Assembly (NCBI GenBank): GCA_002451015.1
Contig: DKBB01000320.1
Span: forward strand, 228 to 16,479
From: Acidobacteria bacterium UBA6911
Lineage (GTDB): Bacteria; Acidobacteriota; UBA6911
Direction of reading: 5' to 3'
Length of the DNA: 16,252 bases
The notes under the pieces were generated by a model. The model ran no database searches and was not told where the DNA came from. It saw nothing but the letters and a program-made list of their open reading frames with translations. A program made the translations under genes and the position numbers. This document shows, piece after piece, positions 8,272 through 15,175 of this stretch. Each line of letters starts with the position of its first letter. Within the stretch, counting starts at the first letter, position 1.

Positions 8272-9057
8272 ATGGCTGGAGACAAAAGAACGGATACGAG
8301 AAAAGCCAAAACTGCAAATTTCTCCAGGCGTGATTTCCTGGTCGGTGGCGGAGCTGCATTGGCTCTTTCCACTCCGGTAGCTGCGGCTGTTCCGGCAACA
8401 TCCCCTGCGCCTGCAAAAACCGATCATGCCGTATCCGCAGGATACCTGGTCTACGACAGTAAGAAGTGCGCGGGTTGCACGACCTGCATGCTTGCCTGTT
8501 CATTAACCCATGAGGGCGTTCAGAGCCTGACGCTGTCACGCATCCAGATAATCCAGGATTCGTTCGGTAAGTTCCCCAATGACGTCAAAATGGCACCCTG
8601 CCGGCAATGCATGACGCCGGTGTGTGTGGAGCGATGCCCTGTAGGAGCCGCTTTTGTGGATAAGGAAAATGGAAATGTCCGGAGGATCGACAGTGAAAAA
8701 TGCATCGGCTGCCAGACCTGCCTCTCCGCATGCCCGCAACAGCCGCACCGTCCGGTCTGGAACCACAAGATCAAAAAGTCCATGAAGTGCGATCTCTGCA
8801 TCGATACACCACACTGGAAGGAACCGGGTGGCGTCAACGGAAAACAGGCCTGTGTGGAGTCCTGCCCGATGAAGGCCATCAAATTAGCATTAAAAACTCC
8901 CGAACAGAAAGAGACCGAAGGCTACGACATCAATCTTCGGAACATACACTGGATAAACCTGGGACTGGTGGACTCGAGCACGGTGGAACCGCCCGCATTG
9001 GCCGACCAGCCGAAGCTGTTCTTCGGCGCACCGAAAACCGAACCCGAGGTGAAATAA
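8272..9057 (+). CDS. Tat-exported four-cluster iron-sulfur protein (DmsB/HybA/YdhY-like)
   Basis: 261 residues; AAGGAG lies 7 nt before the ATG at 8272 (an upstream in-frame TTG at 8254 has none). Residues 18-23 are SRRDFL, followed by an Ala/Gly-rich hydrophobic run, a twin-arginine signal. The body carries 16 cysteines in the four-cluster arrangement of DMSO-reductase-type beta subunits: C66-C69-C72-C76, C110-C113-C118-C122, C144-C147-C150-C154 and C173-C176-C194-C198, enough for four [4Fe-4S] clusters. It would pass electrons between the AOR encoded 38 nt downstream and another carrier. E. coli ydhY-ydhV pairs a comparable ferredoxin with an AOR homologue. The Tat signal puts it outside the cytoplasmic membrane, which is odd beside a signal-less AOR. 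Confidence 0.9.
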   Translation: MAGDKRTDTRKAKTANFSRRDFLVGGGAALALSTPVAAAVPATSPAPAKTDHAVSAGYLVYDSKKCAGCTTCMLACSLTHEGVQSLTLSRIQIIQDSFGKFPNDVKMAPCRQCMTPVCVERCPVGAAFVDKENGNVRRIDSEKCIGCQTCLSACPQQPHRPVWNHKIKKSMKCDLCIDTPHWKEPGGVNGKQACVESCPMKAIKLALKTPEQKETEGYDINLRNIHWINLGLVDSSTVEPPALADQPKLFFGAPKTEPEVK

Positions 9058-9061
9058 CAGG

Positions 9062-9080
9062 CCTCAATTTGAAATTGAGG
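9062..9080. promoter_or_regulatory. Perfect palindrome in the ferredoxin-AOR gap
   Basis: CCTCAATTT-G-AAATTGAGG is a perfect inverted repeat with 9-nt arms around one base. It lies 4 nt after the ferredoxin stop and 2 nt before the AOR ribosome binding site (AGGAGG 9083-9088). As RNA it folds to an 8-bp hairpin with loop UGA. There is no T-tract, so it is not an intrinsic terminator. Possible roles are an mRNA processing or stability element that sets the subunit ratio, or a dyad operator. Confidence 0.5.
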
Positions 9081-9095
9081 ACAGGAGGTACGACC

Positions 9096-11174
9096 ATGAC
9101 AGGCGGATATACCGGAAAGATCTTAAGGGTGAACCTGACTACAAAATCAACCAGAAGTATTCCTACGGAAAAATATGAGGAATACGGCGGCGGCCACGGG
9201 ATGGGTTCCGCCATTTTTTTCGACCTGGTCGGCGATCAACTTCCTTTTGAAGCATTCGATCCAAGAAACCTCATTATAATGATGAACCACCCATTTGCCG
9301 GCACATTCATGCCCGGCTCGGGGCGTTGCGAGGTTCAGGGCCTGGCTCCGATGCTTCATCCGGTCGAATGGTTCGCACACAGCAATTTCGGAGGGCGTTT
9401 TACGGCTCAGCTGAAATTTGCCGGCTGGGACGGCATTGTGGTTGAAGGAGCGGCCGACGCTCCCGTCTGGATCAATATCGTCGACGACAAAGTCAAGATT
9501 GAGAGCGCCGACGGGATCTGGGGAATGGATACCTGGGACACCCAGGAAGAGATCTCCCGGCGCGTGATGCCCGGCTTGAAATATGGCGAATGGGCGCAAG
9601 TGGATGACCGCTTCACCACCCAGGTTCCTGCTGTGGTGTGCTGCGGGGTGGCCGGAGAAAACAGGAGCCGCATGGGCGCCCTGCTGCACGGTCCCGGCTC
9701 TCAAGCTGCACTGGGCGGTTTTGGCGGTGTCTTCGGCTCTAAAAATCTCAAGGCAATCAGCGCCATCGGTACGGGAGACGTACCCATAGCCGATCCTGAA
9801 GCGTTTATGGAAGCCCGGCTCTGGTTCCGCCAATTTCTGTGGGACGTGGACGATCCCCGCAGGAAGGATATGGTGGGCGGATTTTACTTCTGGGTCAACG
9901 GATCCCCCGCCGGTGCGAACGTAACGAATAACCCGTACTTCGGGGCCAACGCTCTACCCCTCGTGCCTGCGCGTGCGGCAGCCTGCGCTTCCTGCCCCCG
10001 GGGTTGTCGGCAACGACTGGCCAGCGGAGACAGCAATGAATCGGTCTGCGCTGGAACGGCAGCCGTCAAGCTGGAGGGCGCTTCCTTGAAGCAGACCCGC
10101 CAGGCCAACGACTGGGTGCAGAAATACGGGCTCGGCCACTGGCATTTCATGCCCATGCAGGGTTATGTCCAGTCGCTCTATAACAGGGGGCTTCTGGGTA
10201 AAGGAAAGAAGATCGAATGCGACCTGCCGATGGATCAGTACGGCACCATGGGATTTCTGGAAATGCTTATGAACCAGATTGCCACCCGCCGCGGGATAGG
10301 CAATGACTTGACCGAGGGTCTGGCCCGGGCTGCAATAAAATGGGGAACTTATGAAGAGGATCTGAAATCCGGGGATCTCAATCTGGCGTATTGGGGAACC
10401 GCCATGCACTACGATCCCAGGTCTGAAGCCGAATGGGGTTTCGGGTCGCTGATGGGAGAGAGAGACCTAATGCTGCATGCAATCGCCAACTACCCTCTCC
10501 ACTGGATGCCACAGGCATCCGAGATGGTCGGCAAAGAACCGTACCTGTCCGCCGAACAGGCGGTTCAAATTACGGCGGATGCCATGATTCCCTACGATGG
10601 GGATGTCTTCATGCTCGATTACAGTGACGGTCCCACCGGAATCTATTCGGAACATAAAGTCAAGCAGGTCGCCTGGGTCAAACACTACGAAAAATTCTGG
10701 ATCGGCTCCAACGGCTTCTGCGGCTGGAGATGGCCCATGTGCTTCACATGCAACTCCGCCGACAACCGGGGGGCGACGCCCCAGGCCGAACCCAGGTTTT
10801 TCAATGCTATTACGGGAAAGAACATTACATTCGCCGACGGCATGGAACTGGGTCGCAAGATCTTTACACTGGACAGGGCAATATGGACCCTGCAGGGGAG
10901 GGACCGTGACATGGAAGTCTTCCCGGATTATATCTACGAGAAGGATTCCGGGGGGGAATTGCTGCCGATGTACGATCATACTACCAAAAAATGGTCGTAC
11001 TCGATGAGTTCCGGACGAAAGCTGGATCGCGCCAAGGTCGAATCGTGGAAGACAAAGTTTTACGATTTTGAGGGCTTTAACACCAAAAACGGTTGGCCGA
11101 CAAGAAAGACCCTCGAGGATATGGACCTGAAGAAAGTGGCTGATGTTATGCAGAATAAAAACAGGTTGGGCTAG
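9096..11174 (+). CDS. AOR-family tungsten/molybdenum-pterin oxidoreductase
   Basis: 692 residues; AGGAGG 7 nt before the ATG. The N-terminal AFOR domain is clear: GYTGKILRVNLTTKST, GGHGMGSAIFFD, PGSGRCEVQGLAPM, FGGRFTAQLKFAGWDGIVVEG, then AGENRSRMGALL and FGGVFGSKNLKAI. The cluster motif C297-x2-C300-x3-C304 and a distal Cys549 (PMCFT) match the [4Fe-4S] ligands of Pyrococcus AOR, and the YDPR-SEAEWGFG segment matches its pterin-proximal DPRGAEGHG. It should hold a bis-pterin W or Mo site and carry out a low-potential oxidation or reduction such as aldehyde/acid. It is longer than classical AOR (about 605) and divergent: the usual AAGRGG reads QAALGG (203-208), losing an Arg. No signal peptide is visible. 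The substrate cannot be inferred. Confidence 0.9.
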   Translation: MTGGYTGKILRVNLTTKSTRSIPTEKYEEYGGGHGMGSAIFFDLVGDQLPFEAFDPRNLIIMMNHPFAGTFMPGSGRCEVQGLAPMLHPVEWFAHSNFGGRFTAQLKFAGWDGIVVEGAADAPVWINIVDDKVKIESADGIWGMDTWDTQEEISRRVMPGLKYGEWAQVDDRFTTQVPAVVCCGVAGENRSRMGALLHGPGSQAALGGFGGVFGSKNLKAISAIGTGDVPIADPEAFMEARLWFRQFLWDVDDPRRKDMVGGFYFWVNGSPAGANVTNNPYFGANALPLVPARAAACASCPRGCRQRLASGDSNESVCAGTAAVKLEGASLKQTRQANDWVQKYGLGHWHFMPMQGYVQSLYNRGLLGKGKKIECDLPMDQYGTMGFLEMLMNQIATRRGIGNDLTEGLARAAIKWGTYEEDLKSGDLNLAYWGTAMHYDPRSEAEWGFGSLMGERDLMLHAIANYPLHWMPQASEMVGKEPYLSAEQAVQITADAMIPYDGDVFMLDYSDGPTGIYSEHKVKQVAWVKHYEKFWIGSNGFCGWRWPMCFTCNSADNRGATPQAEPRFFNAITGKNITFADGMELGRKIFTLDRAIWTLQGRDRDMEVFPDYIYEKDSGGELLPMYDHTTKKWSYSMSSGRKLDRAKVESWKTKFYDFEGFNTKNGWPTRKTLEDMDLKKVADVMQNKNRLG

Positions 11175-11191
11175 CATCAAACTGCGACTGA

Positions 11192-11243
11192 TTTGGAGCG
11201 CGCTCGCAAGCTGAGCTTACGCGCTTGCATGCCGCACTCCAAA
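11192..11243 (+). promoter_or_regulatory. Long imperfect hairpin before the selenoprotein gene
   Basis: In the 82-nt gap after the AOR stop, TTTGGAG (11192-11198) pairs with CTCCAAA (11237-11243), and inside it GCAAGC (11206-11211) pairs with GCTTGC (11223-11228). An alternative inner stem uses GCGCG/CGCGC. The structure ends exactly where the ribosome binding site GAGGGG (11244-11249) begins. It lacks a T-tract. It could protect a processed mRNA end, tune translation of the costly selenoprotein, or cause partial termination. Confidence 0.5.
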
Positions 11244-11256
11244 GAGGGGTGAGTTC

Positions 11257-13059
11257 ATGAAAAAAACTTATATAGGAACATTAATAATAGCCGCCACAGT
11301 GATCCTTGCCGTCGGATGCATGACTTCAGGAAATGTCACTCTGGAAGTGCTGAATCCGCGGGGAGAAATCGAACTGCCTTCCGTTTCGGCGCCCAGCGCC
11401 CGTATCGCCGATCTGGCCGGTAAAAAGGTCGGCCTCTACTGGAACGAAAAGCCTGGCGGAAATCACTTCTGGAATGGCATTGAACAACTCCTGAAAGAAA
11501 GGTTGCCGGAGACGACGGTTTTGCGATACTCCGGTGCTTTCGATCTTGGAGACGAGTTCGCGGCGAAGATAGCAAAGGAGACCGATGCGTTCCTTTACGG
11601 CGTCGGAGACTGAGGATCCTGCACATGGGCCGGCGTGTCCGGCTACTACAGGGTGGAACAACTCGGCAAACCCGGTGTTTATGTCTGCACCGACAACTTC
11701 GTACATGACGCAGAATCCGCCGCGGAAGATGTCGGCATGCCGAATTCGCGTATCGTGACCGTGAAGGCCGCGGATTATTACCGGCTCAGGGGTACCGACG
11801 AAGGGATCATTCCCGTTGCCGAGGCGGTCATTGACCAGCTTATCGATGGACTGACAAGACCGTTGACGCCGGAGGAGGCCAGCACCGAACCTGAAAAAGA
11901 GAATCTAGGGCCTCTCGAAGTTTCAGAGGAGTCCTACGCACGTGCCATTGAAAAGTTCAACGATATCTACCTGGACAATATGTGGGGGGACGGGTTGACG
12001 TTGATGCCCCCTACGAAAGAGGCGGTTGCGGCCATGCTTGCGGGCACCAGCCGCTCCCCGGATGAGGTCATCGGCACGGTCGCTCCCAAGAACGGTGTGG
12101 CCACCATTGAGAAGATAGCCGTCAACGCGGTGATGGCCGGAGCCAGGCCGGAATATCTGCCGATCATCATCGCCGCAATGGAAGGGATTACCGATCCCGA
12201 TTACGATGACCTGCATGTCATGACTTCCACCGGATCCTTTAATTTCGCCATCATGGTGACCGGGCCCATCGCGCAGGAACTCGAAATTAATTCCGGCATC
12301 GGTTTCCTGGGCTACGGATGGCGGGCGAATAGCACTATCGGGCGCGCTTTACGGCTTGCTCTGATCAACATCGGTCGTGTATGGCCCGGAGTGAACGATA
12401 TGGCCCTCGTCGGCCGTCCCTCACAGCAATTCTATGTCTTTGCGGAGAACCAGGAATTCAGTCCGTGGCCGCCGTTCCATGTCACCCAGGGATTCAAACC
12501 GGAGGACAGCTGCGTGACCGTATCCTCGGTTATGAGCGCCTCGGGCGATCTGCTTGGAGGTGGGGCTGTGGCAACATGGACACCACAGGATATCCTGGAT
12601 AGCGCCGCCCGCATGATGACGGAACCCCGGTGGGGTATGGCCACATGGAAGCGGGGAAGTTCCAACCCGGGCCCGTTCAAGTACATCCTCTTTTTCGAGC
12701 CTGTGCTGGCTCGGGAACTGGCCGGCCAGGGCCACGATCGCGCCAGTTTGCAGAAGTATATTTATGAACGTGCCGTCATTCCCTATGAGGAGCTGACACC
12801 CGCGGAAATCGCAAATGTTCAGCCCAGGATCGACTCGGGTGAGATCCCCCCGGACCGGGTTTCCACATTCAAAGGAGCATTGAAGCCGGGCGGGAAACTG
12901 CCCATGCTGGACAGGCCGGAAGACATCCGCATTGTCGTCGCGGGCGGGATCCCGGGCTATTCCTTCGCCATGTACTTCTGGCGCGAAGGTCTCTACGCGC
13001 CCACATCCGATCAGACAAAATTGATCCATGGTGCAACACTGACAGAAGCAGGACGATAA
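11257..13059 (+). CDS. UGSC-family selenoprotein, lipoprotein with fused C-terminal domain
   Basis: A single 600-residue gene with an in-frame UGA at codon 119 (11611-11613) read as selenocysteine. Residues 1-21 are a lipoprotein signal (ILAVGC, Cys21). Residues about 31-205 form the UGSC domain: VLNPRGEIELP, AGKKVGLYWNEKPGG, DAFLYGVGD, then Sec119-Gly-Ser-Cys122, and VYVCTDNF with Cys144. Sec and Cys122 form a CxxC-like redox pair, so thiol or selenenylsulfide chemistry is likely. Residues about 217-600 are a second conserved domain (MWGDGLTLMPPTKEAV, INSGIGFLGYGWRANSTIGRALRL, SPWPPFHVTQGF, IRIVVAGGIPGYSF) that I associate with UGSC proteins but cannot name. GAGGGG lies 7 nt before the ATG. 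A SECIS-like hairpin follows the UGA. The half after the UGA has no ribosome binding site of its own. The enzymatic reaction is unknown. Confidence 0.9.
11614..11653 (+). promoter_or_regulatory. Candidate bacterial SECIS element
   Basis: Immediately 3' of the UGA the mRNA can form a lower stem UCCUG/CAGGG (11617-11621 with 11649-11653, including one U-G pair), an internal loop, and an upper stem GCCGG/CCGGC (11629-11633 with 11639-11643) closed by the 5-nt loop CGUGU. The apical loop begins 20 nt after the UGA and has G in its second position. Both agree with the published general form of bacterial SECIS elements bound by SelB. It lies inside the coding region, as expected in bacteria. Confidence 0.75.
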
Positions 13060-13079
13060 AATTATTTTGGAGGGCGACA

Positions 13080-14033
13080 TTGTTAGCGATCACCGGGGCC
13101 ACCGGGGAAGTAGGCGGCAGGGTGGCCCGGCGCCTGTCCGGACTTGGAGTCGCCCAGCGTTTAATCGCACGGGACCCTGCCCGGATATCGCATCTGCCCG
13201 GCGCAGAGATCGTTGCCGCCTCCTCCTACAGCGATGCCGTTTCGATGCGCAGGGCATTGGAGCGAATCGAGATTTTATTCCTGGTTTCGGCCCGGGACAG
13301 ATTCGGCGTCAATCATATCAGTGCGAAAAACCGTATGAAGCCTCCACCCTACGACCGGCTCAAGGAACAGGTTACGGCCGTGAATTCGGCCCTGTATGCC
13401 GGCGTCAGGTATATTGTTTACCTTTCGGTTCTAAATGCCGCCGCGGATGCGACCTTCATCCTGGCCCACGATCACTTTCACACCGAGGAACACATCCGTA
13501 ATACTGGAATACCGTTTACTTTTTTAAGGACTAATCTGTATACAGATAATGTTCCCCGGAGCGTTTCGGCCGACGGCGTGATCCGTGTCCCGGCGGGCGA
13601 AGGGAGGATCAGCTGGGTGACACGGGACGACATCGCCGACACGGCGGTTGCCGTATTGACCGGGACCGGTCATGAAGGGCGCACCTACGATGTGACGGGG
13701 CCTGAAGCGCTTACAATGGTCAAAACGGCTGAACGGCTGTCAGCCGTCACAGGACGAAAGATTGTTTACGAGCCCCAGACTCCGGAAGAAGCCCGGAGCA
13801 CCCGTTCGACAAGCCGATTGGAAAAATTCGAAGCCGAGCGTCGCGAATGGACCGGCAAGGGCCTGGATGATTATGAAGTAGAGGTTTTCGTCACCCACTT
13901 CCTGCAGATCGCCAAAGGGGAATCGGCTGCCGTCAGCGATTCGGTCCCCGCACTGACCGGACATCCGGCACAATCGCTGACTGAATACCTGCATCAGCAT
14001 CCTGAAAGCTACTGCCATCTTCTGAAAAAATGA
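13080..14033 (+). CDS. NmrA-like atypical SDR, NAD(P)-binding
   Basis: 317 residues from a TTG start, with GGAGG 6 nt upstream (13069-13073) and 20 nt after the selenoprotein stop. The Rossmann motif is at the very N-terminus (AITGATGEVGG, GxxGxxG), which fixes the start. Further NmrA/TMR-type features are LIARDPARI, a helix leading to VRYIVYLSVLNA, HFHTEEHIRNTGIPFTFLRTNLYTDN and WVTRDDIADTAVAVLTGTGHEGRTYDVTGPEALTM. The classical SDR YxxxK is not obvious; the atypical family often lacks it and includes both NAD(P)H-dependent quinone or isoflavone reductases and redox sensors. As last gene of the operon it could reduce a product or sense the NADP state. It ends 4 nt from the convergent stop at 14038. 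Confidence 0.85.
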   Translation: MLAITGATGEVGGRVARRLSGLGVAQRLIARDPARISHLPGAEIVAASSYSDAVSMRRALERIEILFLVSARDRFGVNHISAKNRMKPPPYDRLKEQVTAVNSALYAGVRYIVYLSVLNAAADATFILAHDHFHTEEHIRNTGIPFTFLRTNLYTDNVPRSVSADGVIRVPAGEGRISWVTRDDIADTAVAVLTGTGHEGRTYDVTGPEALTMVKTAERLSAVTGRKIVYEPQTPEEARSTRSTSRLEKFEAERREWTGKGLDDYEVEVFVTHFLQIAKGESAAVSDSVPALTGHPAQSLTEYLHQHPESYCHLLKK

Positions 14034-14037
14034 CGTA

Positions 14038-15057
14038 CTAATCCCCGCTGAGACTGCCCGGCCAGGGAGTATTCGTGTGAAAGGGCGCCGAGGGGGCGAC
14101 CGCCAAGACCCGCCGGATCTTACCGTTTTCGATCAGGAATACCTCGGTTACCAGGATGCTGGAAGGACGGTTGAAGCCCGGGAACTGGTACGGACGGCCG
14201 TCGGACAGCGTTCCCTTGCTGACCGTGCCCTGGTCGAACACCGCATGCGCCCAGACAACGCCGCGCTCCCGGTCCACGAGCGGGAAACGGCGGCCGTGAA
14301 TGTTCTGGACGACAAAGTAGATGCCCAGTTTGAACTGCGACAGGCAGTCCATTGAAAAAAGATTGATCGTGTCCGGGGCTTCATTCGGGGGCCTGGGAAC
14401 GTTTGTGGTGTTCGACCCGTTTTCAATGCGATGGCAGTCGCTGGTGAATGGATAGGTACCGGTGCCGTTGACGCCCCGGCCGTCGTTTCTCTGCAGTCCT
14501 GAAAAATAGGCGTCGGCGACCGAAATCAGCTCCTGGCGCGACATCTGTTTTTCAGCCGGAATCGACTTGAACCATATGTCCTCGGGCTCGTACGGCTTGT
14601 CCATGTCCGCGATGTTGTTGGGACCGCCGCCGCCCGGTTTGAAGAAAACGCTCTCGATTTCGGTGATGCGTCCCAGCTGGATGCGCAGACGCAGGCTCAT
14701 CAGTATGGGCCCGCCGGCTTCGATCATGGTGCCCATGAAAGCAACCTGGCCGAATTCCGGATCGGCGAAGTAGTGCGAATATTTGCCGCGGCCCTCGACC
14801 GTCTTCCAGAAGCCGTCGCCGATCTCCAGGCGCTGGGCGTTCTCCGTGTACATCACGTCTTTGGACAGCGGCAATCCCGCCGGATCATGGGCGACCAGGG
14901 CGGAAAGGTACTGATTCAGCACGTTTTCCAGGCAGGCGCGGTCGCAGTTGAGCGGGATCGGCCCCGTGGATGCATAGACGTTGGGAGCCGGATAACCGGC
15001 GACAATTGCGGCGGTCATCAGAACTAGAATACTGACAATCGGGGGAGTCGAGCGCAT
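14038..15057 (-). CDS. Secreted DUF8021-like protein
   Basis: 339 residues with a Sec signal (VSILVLMTAAIVAG, cleavage likely near VYA|S). After the signal comes CDRACLENVLNQYLSALVAHDPAGLPLSKDVMYTENAQRLEIGDGFWKTVEG, a SnoaL/NTF2-like opening I associate with DUF8021 proteins. A second similar unit begins near RQELISVADAYFSGLQRNDG and ends with FLIENGKIRRVLAV, so it looks like two NTF2-like modules in tandem. Two Cys in CDRAC and others in TSDCHR and SMDC could form disulfides in the periplasm. AGGAG lies 9 nt before the ATG. It converges on the SDR gene. Its function is unknown; a ligand-binding or isomerase-like role is only a fold-based guess. Confidence 0.75.
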   Translation of the reverse strand: MRSTPPIVSILVLMTAAIVAGYPAPNVYASTGPIPLNCDRACLENVLNQYLSALVAHDPAGLPLSKDVMYTENAQRLEIGDGFWKTVEGRGKYSHYFADPEFGQVAFMGTMIEAGGPILMSLRLRIQLGRITEIESVFFKPGGGGPNNIADMDKPYEPEDIWFKSIPAEKQMSRQELISVADAYFSGLQRNDGRGVNGTGTYPFTSDCHRIENGSNTTNVPRPPNEAPDTINLFSMDCLSQFKLGIYFVVQNIHGRRFPLVDRERGVVWAHAVFDQGTVSKGTLSDGRPYQFPGFNRPSSILVTEVFLIENGKIRRVLAVAPSAPFHTNTPWPGSLSGD

Positions 15058-15134
15058 GACGTTTGTCTCCTGTTATTGAAGTTTGTGAGATCTTACTTCC
15101 AAGACCTGCCTTGACGCAAGTCAGACCGTGCGTG

Positions 15135-15155
15135 TCAGGCCTGAACCGGCGCCGG
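15135..15155. repeat. Two adjacent 10-bp perfect palindromes
   Basis: TCAGGCCTGA (15135-15144) and CCGGCGCCGG (15146-15155) lie one base apart, about 80-100 nt upstream of the DUF8021-like start and just past the stop of the metalloprotein gene. They may be an operator or an RNA structure, and could also be chance in GC-rich sequence. Confidence 0.3.
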
Positions 15156-15175
15156 ACGATTGCCGTTTTTCAATT

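Noticed and set aside
9062..9080. Intrinsic terminator between ferredoxin and AOR
   Set aside because: No T-tract follows the hairpin and the next gene's ribosome binding site begins 3 bases later.
8700..9095. N-terminal extension of the AOR into the preceding gene
   Set aside because: It overlaps the iron-sulfur gene in another frame. The ATG at 9096 has AGGAGG at the right distance and begins the family's usual N-terminus.
11257..11613. A complete 118-residue lipoprotein
   Set aside because: Its stop is the UGA of the UGSC motif, the frame continues for 481 codons past it, and a SECIS-like hairpin follows.
11635..13059. A separate 474-residue gene starting at GTG 11635
   Set aside because: No ribosome binding site precedes it, and it starts in the middle of the UGSC domain, in frame with the upstream ORF.
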